Made by a program: the position numbers and the translations under genes. Shown in pieces: positions 26,278 to 35,164 of a DNA stretch of 64,000 bases (positions within the stretch are counted from its first letter, which is position 1; each line of letters begins with the position of its first letter). Location: assembly GCF_030816725.1 (NCBI RefSeq), contig NZ_JAUSYG010000001.1:1054001-1118000 (forward strand). Direction: 5' to 3'. The DNA is from Pseudarthrobacter defluvii. Its GTDB lineage: Bacteria; Actinomycetota; Actinomycetes; Actinomycetales; Micrococcaceae. The notes under the pieces were generated by a model that was given only the letters and a program-made list of their open reading frames with translations, searched no databases and was not told the origin of the DNA.

Positions 26278-27360
26278 ATGACTACGCCCAGCCCTTTGTT
26301 GTCGCGCCCCGGCGCCGTCGAAGCCGCCGGCGCTGACGCCGGCGTTGCTGCCCACTACGGCGAGCCGTTGCGCGAGCAGCGCGCCCTCGCCGCCGGAACC
26401 GCCGTCGTCGACCTTTCCCACCGCGGTGTGGTTACCGTCACCGGCCCCGACCGGCTGAGCTGGCTCAACACCCTGTCCTCCCAGCAGGTGGCCGCCCTGA
26501 AACCGGGGGAGTCCAGCGAGCTGCTGCTCCTGAGCGTCCAGGGCCGCATTGATTTCGATGCGCGGGTGGTTGACGACGGCGCCACCACCTGGCTGATCGT
26601 GGAAGCCGCCGAGGCCGCGCCGCTGGCCGGGTACCTCAACCGAATGAAGTTCATGCTGCGGGTGGAGATCGCCGACGCCTCCGCGGACTGGGCCGTGCTG
26701 GGCAGCACCCGTGCGGTCCCCGAATGGTCGGGCCACCTTGCCTGGCAGGACCCGTGGCCGCACGTGGGCGCCGGCGGTTACTCCTACGCCACCGTCCCGG
26801 AGGAAAACCATCCAGGCATCGAGCGGCCCTGGTTCGAATACCTGATCCCCGCCGCCGAACTGGAGGATGCCGTAGACGGGCGCGCCCTGGCAGGCGTGCT
26901 CGCCGCGGAAGCCCTGCGCATCGCTGCCTGGCGTCCCCGCATCGGCGCCGAGACGGATGACAAGACCATCCCGCACGAACTGGACCTGCTGCGCACCGCC
27001 GTTCACCTGGCCAAGGGCTGCTACAAGGGGCAGGAAACCATCGCCCGCGTCCACAACCTGGGCCACCCGCCGCGCCGGCTGGTGTTCCTGCAACTGGACG
27101 GGTCGCAGCACACCTTGCCCGCCGCCGGCAGTGCGGTCCTGGCAGGGGAACGGAAAGTGGGAACCGTAACGTCCGTGGCCCAGCACTATGAGATGGGCCC
27201 CGTGGCCCTGGCTGTCATAAAGCGCTCCGTTGCCCCGGATGACATACTGACGGTCCTGGACGGCGACGAGCCGTATCCGGCCGCCCAGGAACTCATCGTC
27301 GCCCCCGACGCAGGCCAGGTTGTGGGGCGCCAGACAGGATTCCTCAGGGGGCCACGCTGA
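26278..27360 (+). CDS. ygfZ: YgfZ/GcvT-like folate-binding protein
   Basis: A 360-residue tetrahydrofolate-binding protein of the YgfZ (COG0354/IBA57) family, which helps maturation or repair of some iron-sulfur enzymes. The family signature KGCYKGQETIARVHNLG (about residues 244-260) contains the essential Cys. The N-terminal region (DLSHRGVVTVTGPDRLSWLN) matches the GcvT fold. The AAGGA before the ATG supports the start. The last base of its TGA is the first base of the next gene's ATG, so the ankyrin protein is translationally coupled. Confidence 0.9.
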   Translation: MTTPSPLLSRPGAVEAAGADAGVAAHYGEPLREQRALAAGTAVVDLSHRGVVTVTGPDRLSWLNTLSSQQVAALKPGESSELLLLSVQGRIDFDARVVDDGATTWLIVEAAEAAPLAGYLNRMKFMLRVEIADASADWAVLGSTRAVPEWSGHLAWQDPWPHVGAGGYSYATVPEENHPGIERPWFEYLIPAAELEDAVDGRALAGVLAAEALRIAAWRPRIGAETDDKTIPHELDLLRTAVHLAKGCYKGQETIARVHNLGHPPRRLVFLQLDGSQHTLPAAGSAVLAGERKVGTVTSVAQHYEMGPVALAVIKRSVAPDDILTVLDGDEPYPAAQELIVAPDAGQVVGRQTGFLRGPR

Positions 27361-27785
27361 TGACAGAGAACACCACACCCGCCGACGCTGGGACGGAGGC
27401 AGGGGCAGGGCACGACGACGACGCGCTGGCTTTGGCGCATACGCTCTTCGAGGCTGCGCGTGAAGGAAACGACGCGCTGCTGGGCGCCTACCTCGACGCC
27501 GGGGCTCCCGCCACCATGACGAACTCGGCGGGGGACTCCCTGCTGATGCTCGCCGCTTACCACGGCCATGCCGGTACGGTCGCCCTGCTCCTGCAGCACG
27601 GCGCCGACGCCAACGCCGCCAATGACCGGGGGCAGACGCCCCTGGCCGGAGCGGCGTTCAAAGGCTACACGGACGTAGCCAGGGTCCTGCTGGGCGCCGG
27701 AGCGGATCCGGATTCCGGTGCCCCGTCGGCACGGGCGGCAGCGCAGATGTTTGCCCGGGCGGAGATCCTGGAACTGCTGGGCTAG
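27360..27785 (+). CDS. Ankyrin repeat protein
   Basis: A 141-residue soluble protein with about three ankyrin repeats: EGNDALLGAYLDAGAPATM, GDSLLMLAAYHGHAGTVALLLQHG and GQTPLAGAAFKGYTDVARVLLGAG. The first 30 residues are acidic and disordered. It overlaps the ygfZ stop by one base, implying a fixed stoichiometry with that protein. In some bacteria short ankyrin proteins accompany catalase or act as inhibitors; no such partner is here. Function unknown. Confidence 0.85.
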   Translation: MTENTTPADAGTEAGAGHDDDALALAHTLFEAAREGNDALLGAYLDAGAPATMTNSAGDSLLMLAAYHGHAGTVALLLQHGADANAANDRGQTPLAGAAFKGYTDVARVLLGAGADPDSGAPSARAAAQMFARAEILELLG

Positions 27786-27835
27786 CCTTACTTGGTGCCC
27801 GCGCGGCACGGCCAAATCTTCAAAAGGATGACCGA

Positions 27836-29356
27836 GTGGAAAACGTAGAAAAGCCGTGGCCGGCGCTGTGGTCCCTGGTGATCGGATTCTTTATGATCCT
27901 GATCGACAGCACCATCGTGTCCGTCGCAAACCCGCGGATCATGGAAGGCCTGAACGCAGACATCAACTCGGTGATCTGGGTGACCAGCGCCTACCTGCTG
28001 GCCTACGCCGTCCCGCTGCTCATCACCGGCCGCCTGGGCGACAGGTTCGGGCCGAAAAAGCTCTACCTCCTGGGCCTGGTGGTGTTCACGCTCGCGTCCC
28101 TGTGGTGCGGTCTTGCCCGGAACGTGGAGACACTTATTCTGGCGCGCGTGCTCCAGGGCCTTGGCGCTGCCGTCATGACCCCGCAGACCATGGCGGTCAT
28201 CACCCGCATCTTCCCGCCCGACCGCCGTGGCTCCGCCATGGCTATTTGGGGTGCCACCGCCGGAATGGCGACACTGGTAGGCCCTATCCTGGGCGGCGTC
28301 CTGGTGGACGGGCTTGGCTGGGAGTGGATCTTCTTCATCAACGTGCCCATCGGCGTCGTGGGCTTCATCCTGGCGATGCGCAACGTCCCGGCCCTCAGCA
28401 CCCATCCGCACCGGTTCGATATCCCCGGTGTGATCCTTAGCGCCGTGGGCTTGTTCCTGCTGGTGTTCGGCATCCAGGAAGGCGAAACGTACAACTGGGG
28501 CACCATCACCGGGCCCATCAGCGTGTGGGGCCTGATTATTGCCGGCATTGTTGTCCTGGCCGCTTTCGTGGCGTGGCAGCGTTTTAACAAGGGTGAGCCG
28601 CTGCTGCCGCTGGGGCTGTTCCGGGACCGGAACTTTTCGCTCGCCAACCTTGGAATCACCATGGTGGGGTTCACCGTGACTTCCTTCGGCCTGCCGCTGA
28701 TCTTCTACTACCAGCTGGTCCGCGGCCTGACACCCACCCAGTCAGCACTCCTCATGGTCCCCATGGCCCTTATTTCGGGCGGGATGGCACCTGTCGTGGG
28801 GAAGATCGTGGACCGGGTCAACCCGAAATACCTGGCGGCGGCCGGGCTGGTCCTGATGGCGGTGGCGTTGGTGTGGAACGGCCTGCTGATGCAGCCCGAC
28901 ACGCCCATCCTGCTGTTCCTGCTGCCCAGCGCGGTCCTGGGCTTTGCCAACGCAGGCATCTGGGCCCCGCTCAGCACCACCGCCACCCGGAACCTGCCTC
29001 CCCGCCAGGCCGGCGCTGGTTCCGGCGTCTACAACACCACCCGCCAGTTCGGGGCGGTGCTGGGCAGCGCGGCCATCGCCGTCCTGATCCAGTCGCGGCT
29101 TGCGGCCGAACTTCCCTCCGGCGGCCCGGGAGGTTCAGGCGGTGAGGGGATGGCCATGGGCGGTACCTTGCCTGAGTTCCTTCATGCGGGGTTCTCGACG
29201 GCGATGGCCCAGTCCATCCTGCTGCCCGCCGCAGTAGTGCTGGCCGGTGCCGCCGTGGCCCTGTTCTTCGCCAAGCCTAAGCCGGTCCAGAACTGGGGTG
29301 CCGCGGAGGGCCAGGCGTCAGCGAAGGTGGACGCTGGTCTGGATTCCGCCGGCTGA
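27836..29356 (+). CDS. DHA2-family (EmrB/QacA) MFS exporter
   Basis: The 506-residue protein has the 14-helix DHA2 layout. LIDSTIVSVANPRIM (TM1 motif D1), TGRLGDRFGPKKLYLLGL (motif A) and LGAAVMTPQTMAVI with GATAGMATLVGPILGGVLV (motif C, proton-antiport export) are all visible. These export drugs or metabolites in exchange for protons. AAAGGATGACCGA before the GTG start is the ribosome site. Its last 39 bases overlap the convergent GNAT gene. No TetR-type repressor is adjacent. Confidence 0.92.
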   Translation: MENVEKPWPALWSLVIGFFMILIDSTIVSVANPRIMEGLNADINSVIWVTSAYLLAYAVPLLITGRLGDRFGPKKLYLLGLVVFTLASLWCGLARNVETLILARVLQGLGAAVMTPQTMAVITRIFPPDRRGSAMAIWGATAGMATLVGPILGGVLVDGLGWEWIFFINVPIGVVGFILAMRNVPALSTHPHRFDIPGVILSAVGLFLLVFGIQEGETYNWGTITGPISVWGLIIAGIVVLAAFVAWQRFNKGEPLLPLGLFRDRNFSLANLGITMVGFTVTSFGLPLIFYYQLVRGLTPTQSALLMVPMALISGGMAPVVGKIVDRVNPKYLAAAGLVLMAVALVWNGLLMQPDTPILLFLLPSAVLGFANAGIWAPLSTTATRNLPPRQAGAGSGVYNTTRQFGAVLGSAAIAVLIQSRLAAELPSGGPGGSGGEGMAMGGTLPEFLHAGFSTAMAQSILLPAAVVLAGAAVALFFAKPKPVQNWGAAEGQASAKVDAGLDSAG

Positions 29357-30034
29357 GAGTCCGAGTTTGCGGGCCAGCGCCAGGCACCCCGTGTTGCTGA
29401 CGTCTGCACGCCACTGCAGGGTCAGCCCGGCGGCGAGTGCCTCGTGGGCTGCGATGGACCCCGCCAGTGAGCCCAGGCCGCGCCGCCGCCACTCAGGGTC
29501 CACCAGCACACCCATGTTGGCCAGCAGGCCCTCCCATTCGCCGTAGGCGCCGCAGGCCAGGGGGACGCGCCGGCCGTCCAGCTCGTGCACGATGGTGTAG
29601 CGGTTTTCCAGGTCGGAGAGGCCCACTTCGTTGACGTCGTCCGGTGGGCAGCGGCCCTCCAGTTCGATGGCTTCCGGGTTCCCGTGGGAGACCGTCAGTT
29701 CCTCGGACGGCTGCTGAATTGGCAGGTCGTCCGCGAAGAAAAGGGCCGCTGCGCCCAGCCCGTGGCCGCCGCGGTCCCTGGTCAATTTCAGGAGCGTGAC
29801 GTGGTGGGCCATCTCCTCGTCAGGGATGTCAGTGGCGGCGTCGATCACACCCTGCGGGCCCACCAGCGCCGAGCTCCCGAACAACCGCACGAACTCCACG
29901 GTGCGGCAGGATTCGTCCGCGCGGACAATTCTTTTCCCGGACGCGAGTGCGTCGCCAAATGCGTCGTCGTCGAGGCCCAGCCGGCGTGCCCACGCCAGCT
30001 GGATGATGGCCGCGGAGCCGGGATCGAGTGTCAT
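29318..30034 (-). CDS. GNAT-family N-acetyltransferase
   Basis: A 238-residue protein whose C-terminal half is a GNAT domain: VDPEWRRRGLGSLAGSIAAHEAL is the acetyl-CoA loop and NTGCLALARKLGLSAGG the terminal block. The N-terminal half is a degenerate first domain. TAGGCT at 30041-30046 lies 6 bases before the ATG, suggesting a leaderless mRNA. Substrate unknown. Its 3' end overlaps the exporter gene tail-to-tail by 39 bases. Confidence 0.82.
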   Translation of the reverse strand: MTLDPGSAAIIQLAWARRLGLDDDAFGDALASGKRIVRADESCRTVEFVRLFGSSALVGPQGVIDAATDIPDEEMAHHVTLLKLTRDRGGHGLGAAALFFADDLPIQQPSEELTVSHGNPEAIELEGRCPPDDVNEVGLSDLENRYTIVHELDGRRVPLACGAYGEWEGLLANMGVLVDPEWRRRGLGSLAGSIAAHEALAAGLTLQWRADVSNTGCLALARKLGLSAGGIQTSVHLR

Positions 30035-30040
30035 GGTCCC

Positions 30041-30046
30041 AGCCTA
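30041..30046 (-). promoter_or_regulatory. TAGGCT -10 box, leaderless start of GNAT gene
   Basis: Minus-strand TAGGCT, 6 bases, then ATG at 30034. No Shine-Dalgarno sequence. Confidence 0.5.
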
Positions 30047-30061
30047 GGGCGGCCCGGAGGC

Positions 30062-31087
30062 TTAGCCGAACAGGACCGCGGCTTCGTCGTACCGGTTTTG
30101 GGGGACGGTCTTCAGCTGGCCCAGGGCTTCTTCGAAGGCGACGTGCCGGATGTCGGTTCCCTTGAGGGCCACCATGGTGCCCCAGTAGCCTTCCACCACG
30201 GAGTCGATGGCGGCCATGCCCAGCCGGGTGGCCAGGACGCGGTCGAAGGCGGAGGGGACGCCGCCGCGCTGGATGTGGCCAAGGATGGTGGCGCGGGTTT
30301 CAATGCCGGTCCGGGCTTCCAGTTCGGGTGCGAGTTGGTCGGCGATGCCGCCCAGCCGGGGGCGCCCGAAGGTGTCCAGGCCACGCTCGGAGTGCGGGCT
30401 CTCCATGTGCTCCGGAACGAACCCTTCGGCCACTACCACCAGGGGCGCGCGCCCGCGGTGGTGGGCTTCCTTGACCCATTCGGTGATCTGCTCGATGCTG
30501 ACCTTCTGCTCCGGGATGAGGATGGCGTGCGCACCCGCTGCCATGCCGGCGTGCAGGGCGATCCAGCCCACGTGCCGGCCCATGACTTCGGCGATCATGC
30601 AGCGGTGGTGGGATTCACCCGTGGTGCGGAGCCGGTCGATCGCCTCAGTGGCGATCTGGACAGCGGTGTCGAAACCGAAGGTGTAGTCGGTGGCGTCAAG
30701 GTCGTTGTCCACGGTCTTGGGGACGCCCACGATCTTCAGTCCGGCGTCGGTCAGGCGCTTTGCTGCTGCCAGGGTTCCCTCACCGCCGATGGCGATGATG
30801 GCGTCGATGCCCAGCCGGTCCATGTGGGCCTTGATGGCCTCGGGTCCGCCACCGTTTTCGAACGGGTTGGTGCGGGAGGTGCCCAGGATGGTGCCGCCCT
30901 GTTTGGCGATGCCCCTGACGAGGGTGCGGGGGATGTCGATGATGTCGCCCTCCACCACGCCCCGCCAGCCATCGCGGAATCCGACGAATTCCTGGCCGTG
31001 GACGGCGATGCCCTTCAGCACGGCGCCGCGGATGACGGCGTTCAATCCGGGGCAGTCGCCACCGCTGGTGAGGATTCCAATTTTCAT
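30062..31087 (-). CDS. pfkA: 6-phosphofructokinase
   Basis: PfkA phosphorylates fructose 6-phosphate in glycolysis. In the 341-residue protein GGDCPGLN binds the nucleotide phosphate, GGEGT (residues 101-105) has Gly104, which favours ATP over pyrophosphate, and PKTVDNDL has Lys124 and the catalytic Asp127. The Gly104/Lys124 combination is that of actinobacterial ATP-dependent enzymes, intermediate between E. coli PfkA (Gly/Gly) and PPi-PFKs (Asp/Lys). HIQRGGVPSAFDR is the conserved C-terminal block. Confidence 0.93.
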   Translation of the reverse strand: MKIGILTSGGDCPGLNAVIRGAVLKGIAVHGQEFVGFRDGWRGVVEGDIIDIPRTLVRGIAKQGGTILGTSRTNPFENGGGPEAIKAHMDRLGIDAIIAIGGEGTLAAAKRLTDAGLKIVGVPKTVDNDLDATDYTFGFDTAVQIATEAIDRLRTTGESHHRCMIAEVMGRHVGWIALHAGMAAGAHAILIPEQKVSIEQITEWVKEAHHRGRAPLVVVAEGFVPEHMESPHSERGLDTFGRPRLGGIADQLAPELEARTGIETRATILGHIQRGGVPSAFDRVLATRLGMAAIDSVVEGYWGTMVALKGTDIRHVAFEEALGQLKTVPQNRYDEAAVLFG

Positions 31088-31228
31088 GTTCGGCTCAAAT
31101 CCTGGGAGAAGGTTTACAGGCAGAGCGCCACGCTGAGCTCACCTAGAAGTGTAGTGGGGTGTGTGGGGTACGACACAAACCGGTTACAAGGTGCACCTGC
31201 AGGCAAGGGAACACAAAGGCAGACAAAG

Positions 31229-31261
31229 GCCCCCGCGCCATGGGGTTCAAGGCGCGGGGGC
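31229..31261 (-). terminator. Hairpin terminator of the PspC operon
   Basis: Perfect 11-bp GC arms (31229-31239 and 31251-31261) with an 11-base loop, followed on the minus strand by CCTTTGT. It lies 20 bases past the stop of the small PspC gene. Confidence 0.7.
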
Positions 31262-31282
31262 TTGGGTTGCCGGCGGGTCCGT

Positions 31283-31537
31283 TCACCCGTTGAGCGACCT
31301 CCGGTCCAGGAACGTCTGGAGCAGGATCTCGTTGCGCTGGTCGGGGATGATGATCCAGGCCAGAAGGTAGAAGATCACGGCCGGTCCGGGGAGCAGGCAG
31401 AGCAGCAGGAATGCGATCCGCACGTAGGCCACGTCCACGTTGAGCTGTGCGGCGATGCCGCCGAGCACTCCGCCAAGCCAGCGCTGCGGGCCGCGCTTCA
31501 GGCCGAAGCCCCTGACAATGCTGAAGAACTTATCCAT
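31283..31537 (-). CDS. Small PspC-domain protein
   Basis: An 84-residue protein that is almost entirely a PspC domain: GPQRWLGGVLGGIAAQLNVDVAYVRIAF, then a hydrophobic helix LLLCLLPGPAVIFYLLAWIIIP. PspC proteins sit in the inner membrane and signal envelope stress. It is the third gene of an operon (1- and 3-base gaps) behind the LiaF-like protein and a small membrane protein. Confidence 0.87.
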   Translation of the reverse strand: MDKFFSIVRGFGLKRGPQRWLGGVLGGIAAQLNVDVAYVRIAFLLLCLLPGPAVIFYLLAWIIIPDQRNEILLQTFLDRRSLNG

Positions 31538-31540
31538 GGT

Positions 31541-31795
31541 TCAAGACTTCCCTGTAGTTGGTTCGTTGTCACGTTTCCGGGCCGAGAGCAGGCCGCCCAC
31601 CACCAGGGCCACGCCCGCCCCGATCATGAGGCCGATCAGGACATAGGTGCCGTTGAGGGTGACGATGCCCAGCTGCGCCACGATGATCAGTGCGGCCAGC
31701 GCCAGGACGATCAGCCCCCACACCACGGTTCCCACCCTGGCAGGTGCCGTGCCCCCGGTGTCCGGTCCCGTCGTCGGAATATTGCTGCTGTCCAT
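31541..31795 (-). CDS. Small membrane protein of the PspC operon
   Basis: 84 residues with two hydrophobic helices (about 23-42 and 49-70) and a charged C-terminus ARKRDNEPTTGKS. The ATG lies 1 base after the stop of the large PspC/LiaF-like gene (TGACATG). No named family is recognised; operon membership suggests a role in the same envelope-stress response. Confidence 0.75.
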   Translation of the reverse strand: MDSSNIPTTGPDTGGTAPARVGTVVWGLIVLALAALIIVAQLGIVTLNGTYVLIGLMIGAGVALVVGGLLSARKRDNEPTTGKS

Positions 31796-31796
31796 G

Positions 31797-33674
31797 TCAG
31801 TTGCCTTCCTGGATGGTGACATTGCTGAAGGTGCCGTCGATCTGCACCACCAGGTGGTTGCCCGGCTTGTCGGTGTTGTAGCTGCTTTCGCGGGTGGTGT
31901 TGCCGCCGCGCTGGCCGCTTTCCTCGTTCAGGTTCCCCATGGTCATGTCCGCTTTGATGTCCACGGGCACGTTCTGTGGGATGACCACGGTGACGTTGCT
32001 GGCGGTAACGTCGAGGGGAACCACGACGTCGGACGTCAGGGGGGCGCTTGGGGAGAGGTCCGTGAGGTCCACCGTTCCCCGGCCGGCGGTGATGTCGATG
32101 CCGCCGCGCGCTTCCTCGATGCTTGCCGGGTTCCAGTCCACCTGCTGGAAACGCATCCGGCCGTCGTCCAGCGTGTTGTAGATGCCGCCCGTGACCAGGG
32201 CGATCACGGCGAAGAGGCTCAGGATCCCGGCGGTCCGGCCGCGGAAGCCCGCTACAAGGATGCCCAGGCCAAGGACCGCGGCCGCGCTGGCCCATACGAT
32301 CGCGTTTGCAGAGCCGCCCAGGTTGATGAGGTTCGCCGCGTCCAGCGCTTTCAGCCCGCCGCCCACCAGGAGGGCGCAGCCGGCAGCAATGGCGACGGCA
32401 GGTGCCCCGGGACCGGACGGCCTGGGCTTTGGCGGCCGCGGCGGGACCCACGGCGTGGGGTAGCTGCTGCCACCCGGAACTCCGCCGCCCGGGCCGCCGG
32501 GTGCGCCGGGTGCGCCGGGTGCGCCGCCGAAGGTACCCGAACCCGGGCTGGTGCCGCTGGGACACATGGCGCCGGTGCCTGCGGTGCCTGGGACGCCGGA
32601 ACCGCTGGCCGCTGCCGTACCGGCAGTGCCGTAGGCGCCCTGGCCGTAGGGGCGTGTCCCCGTACCGCCGGTGGCGCCGCTGCCGTAGGCCGGTGCTGAA
32701 GCGTGCCCCGGTGCGGAAGCTGAAGGCGTGCCGGCGGAGAATGACGAAGTGTTCCCGGCGCCGGTATGCCCCGCCGGGTACCCGGCGCCGGAGGCTGATG
32801 CGTGGCCGGCGACCGTCGGGTGGGCCTTGTTGCGCTGGGACAGGTAGTAGACCAGGTAGATCACGCCGCCCACCCAGAAGAGGGTCCACAGCAGGCCGCT
32901 GAGGCCGTTGTGGCTCCAGCCCCAGAAGCCTCCGCCCAGGCCGGTGAGCCCCAGGACGGTGGCGATCAGGGAGCCCGTCATGCCGCTGGACCAGCGCCCC
33001 GCACCGGCTTCCTGGACGTGGATCCTGCCGTCAGGTTCCGGAAGGAAGGCCCAGGCCAGGCCGTACAGCAGTACGCCGATGCCCGCCAAAAGGGTCAGGA
33101 CGATGACGACGCCGCGGACGATGATGGGGTCCACGTTCAGCCGGTGGGCAATCCCGCTGCAGACGCCGCCGATCCAGCGGTCGTTGCCCCGGTAGATGCC
33201 CTGGCTGCGGATCCAGCCGAAGAAGTCCGTGGAAGGGGTGGGAGCGGGTCCGCCCTGGAAGGCGTAACCATCACCGGGAGGGGCACTGTAGCCCGAACCA
33301 GCACTGTAGCCCGAACCAGCACCAGTGCCCTGGCCAGTACCACTGCCCTGGCCAGTACCACTGCCCTGGCCGGCACCACTACCGGCACCGGCGGCCTGGC
33401 CGTCGGATGCGGGATGCTCGGAACCGGCTGAACCGGCTGAACCGGCGGAACCGGCTGAACCGGCGGGGCGGCTTCCCGCAGGATCGCCAGGGTCGCCAGG
33501 GACGCCCGGAGTGCCGCTGGCGGAAGCTGCGGAGGGGTCCGGCACGGCGGCCGGAGGCACTGAACTGGAAGACGGCAACGGCTCGGTGGGCCGCTCGCTG
33601 CCTGTGCCGTGCTGCCCTTGGGGGAGGGGCCCGGCAGGGTGATCGTCGTCGGGGGAGGGGATCTGCGAGTTCAT
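31797..33674 (-). CDS. PspC-domain membrane protein with LiaF-like C-terminal domain
   Basis: A 625-residue protein. Residues 1-160 are a disordered, Gly/Ser/Ala/Pro-rich tail. A PspC domain follows (about 165-225: YRGNDRWIGGVCSGIAHRLNVD), then more membrane helices with low-complexity loops, and a C-terminal beta-rich domain (about 520-625) with GGIDITAGRGTVDLTDL and TASNVTVVIPQNVPVDIKAD, typical of LiaF/DUF4097-like sensors. In Bacillus LiaF inhibits the LiaS kinase. Divergent kinase and regulator genes next door make an analogous inhibitor role likely. Confidence 0.82.
   Translation of the reverse strand: MNSQIPSPDDDHPAGPLPQGQHGTGSERPTEPLPSSSSVPPAAVPDPSAASASGTPGVPGDPGDPAGSRPAGSAGSAGSAGSAGSEHPASDGQAAGAGSGAGQGSGTGQGSGTGQGTGAGSGYSAGSGYSAPPGDGYAFQGGPAPTPSTDFFGWIRSQGIYRGNDRWIGGVCSGIAHRLNVDPIIVRGVVIVLTLLAGIGVLLYGLAWAFLPEPDGRIHVQEAGAGRWSSGMTGSLIATVLGLTGLGGGFWGWSHNGLSGLLWTLFWVGGVIYLVYYLSQRNKAHPTVAGHASASGAGYPAGHTGAGNTSSFSAGTPSASAPGHASAPAYGSGATGGTGTRPYGQGAYGTAGTAAASGSGVPGTAGTGAMCPSGTSPGSGTFGGAPGAPGAPGGPGGGVPGGSSYPTPWVPPRPPKPRPSGPGAPAVAIAAGCALLVGGGLKALDAANLINLGGSANAIVWASAAAVLGLGILVAGFRGRTAGILSLFAVIALVTGGIYNTLDDGRMRFQQVDWNPASIEEARGGIDITAGRGTVDLTDLSPSAPLTSDVVVPLDVTASNVTVVIPQNVPVDIKADMTMGNLNEESGQRGGNTTRESSYNTDKPGNHLVVQIDGTFSNVTIQEGN
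32500..33470. repeat. Short tandem repeats inside the LiaF-like gene
   Basis: Several in-frame tandem repeats lie in the region for the disordered segments: 9-base GGGTGCGCC units near 32504-32530, 18-base units with GTAGCCCGAACCAGCAC near 33284-33323, 18-base units with CCCTGGCCAGTACCACTG near 33328-33372, and 9-base AACCGGCTG/AACCGGCGG units near 33422-33468. All are multiples of three, so copy-number change would alter linker length without breaking the frame. Confidence 0.75.
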
Positions 33675-33720
33675 ACCTCGATCCTCCCGTTTCGGCCCGT
33701 TGCCGCTCTACTGGGGGAAA

Positions 33721-33742
33721 CCCTGAACCGTCCCTGAACTGT
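33721..33742. promoter_or_regulatory. Tandem 11-bp direct repeat, candidate operator
   Basis: CCCTGAACCGT is immediately followed by CCCTGAACTGT, a 10-of-11 match placed one helical turn apart in the 125-bp gap between the divergent LiaF-like and kinase genes. Response regulators of the LuxR class often bind direct or inverted half-sites at this spacing. Binding by the neighbouring regulator is inference. Confidence 0.5.
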
Positions 33743-33799
33743 CCCCGGGAAGCGGCAGAATGCGGTCCGGGCAACCCTGATCCATGCTTGGATTGATCC

Positions 33800-35164
33800 A
33801 TGACCACCCTCCCGTCGCGCCCGCCCCTGGCACGGAGCAGCGACCGCGTCATCGCCGGGGTGTGCTCGGGCCTCGCCGCCCACCTTGGCTGGCCGGTGAA
33901 GAACGTCCGGCTGGGCATGGTCCTCGCTTCCTTCGCAGGCGGGGCAGGGCTGGTCTTCTACGCCTGGCTGTGGATCATGGTTCCCACGGCGGATGAGGCC
34001 GCCCGCCGCAATGCCCGCCGCCCGGCGTCGCCCATTGCCCCAGCGGTGAGCCGACCCATGCAGGGCCAGCCGGTGCCGGGCCAGGTGCCGGGAGCAGCGC
34101 CCGACGGCGGAACTCCCGCAGGTGCCGACGGTTCCGTCCCGGGAGGCTTGGACGACGCCGCCGCTGCGCCCTGGTTCCGGGTGGGCGGCATGCGGTACGG
34201 CAAGGAGATACTCCTGGGCTGCGGGCTGCTGCTGGTGGCCGGCATCATGATCGCCCAATTGCTGGGCGTGGACGTATCCCTCGGCACGCTGATCCCCGCC
34301 GCCGCCGTCCTTGGCGGGGCCTCCATCGCCTGGATGCAGCTGGACGAAACCCGGCGCGCCGGGCTGGTGGACAAGACCAAGGCCGACCAGGCCGGCGGAT
34401 GGGGGCGGCTTGCCGCTGGACTGGCGTTGGTGGTTGCCGGCGTCCTGGTGATGGTGTCCGGCTCGGGCTCGTGGGAACAGACTTGGCTGGCGCTGCTGGC
34501 CTCCGTGGCGGTGCTGGGCGGCGTGATACTGGTCCTGCTGCCGTGGGCCCTCAAGTTCTGGCGGGACCTGGAAGCTGAGCGGGCCGGCCGGATCCGGGAG
34601 ACCGAACGGGCGGAAATCGCGGCACACCTCCACGATTCCGTGCTGCAGACGCTCGCCCTGATCCAGCGGCGGGCGGGCAATGAGCACGACGTTGTCCGCC
34701 TGGCCCGTGCCCAGGAGCGGGAGCTGCGGGGCTGGCTGTTCCAGGACCCGGGCCGCGAAAGCGGCCAGCTGTCGGACCGGATCAAGGCAGTGGCAGGCGA
34801 GGTGGAGGACCTGCTGGGCAACGCAGTGGAGGTGGTCACCGTTGGTGATGCCGCCATGACCGAGGCGCACGAGGCCTTGGTCCAGGCCAGCCGGGAGGCC
34901 ATGCTCAACGCATCGCGCCATGGCGGCGGCACCGTCTCGGTCTACCTGGAGGCATCGGACGGGCAGGCGGAAATCTTCATCAAGGACAGGGGGCCCGGCT
35001 TCGAGCTGGGCGACGTGCCGGCGGACCGGCTGGGTGTGCGGGAGTCAATTGTCGGCAGGATGAAACGCCACGGCGGCTCGGCTGCCATCCTCAGCACCGG
35101 GGACGGCACGGAAGTACGGCTTCGACTGCCGGCTGCAGCAGAACATGCGGAAGGGAAATCATGA
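33800..35164 (+). CDS. PspC-histidine kinase (LiaS-like sensor)
   Basis: A 454-residue membrane kinase. Residues about 8-65 form a PspC domain (SDRVIAGVCSGLAAHLGW). Several membrane helices follow (about 130-260). The cytoplasmic part has a HisKA_3-type dimerisation box IAAHLHDSVLQTLALIQRR with the phosphorylated His, then an HATPase_c domain with NASRHGGG (N box) and DRGPGFEL (G1 box). PspC fused to a kinase is an actinobacterial arrangement linked to envelope stress. The next gene overlaps the stop (ATGA). Confidence 0.9.
   Translation: MTTLPSRPPLARSSDRVIAGVCSGLAAHLGWPVKNVRLGMVLASFAGGAGLVFYAWLWIMVPTADEAARRNARRPASPIAPAVSRPMQGQPVPGQVPGAAPDGGTPAGADGSVPGGLDDAAAAPWFRVGGMRYGKEILLGCGLLLVAGIMIAQLLGVDVSLGTLIPAAAVLGGASIAWMQLDETRRAGLVDKTKADQAGGWGRLAAGLALVVAGVLVMVSGSGSWEQTWLALLASVAVLGGVILVLLPWALKFWRDLEAERAGRIRETERAEIAAHLHDSVLQTLALIQRRAGNEHDVVRLARAQERELRGWLFQDPGRESGQLSDRIKAVAGEVEDLLGNAVEVVTVGDAAMTEAHEALVQASREAMLNASRHGGGTVSVYLEASDGQAEIFIKDRGPGFELGDVPADRLGVRESIVGRMKRHGGSAAILSTGDGTEVRLRLPAAAEHAEGKS

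Noticed and set aside
29585..31819. Plus-strand open frame of 744 codons opposite the GNAT gene, pfkA and the PspC genes
   Set aside because: It crosses several well-supported genes and intergenic gaps on the other strand and has no recognisable protein features.
33284..33390. Spaced repeats resembling a small CRISPR array
   Set aside because: Units are contiguous, 9 or 18 bases long, in frame and code for Gly/Ser-rich linkers; there are no unique spacers and no cas genes.
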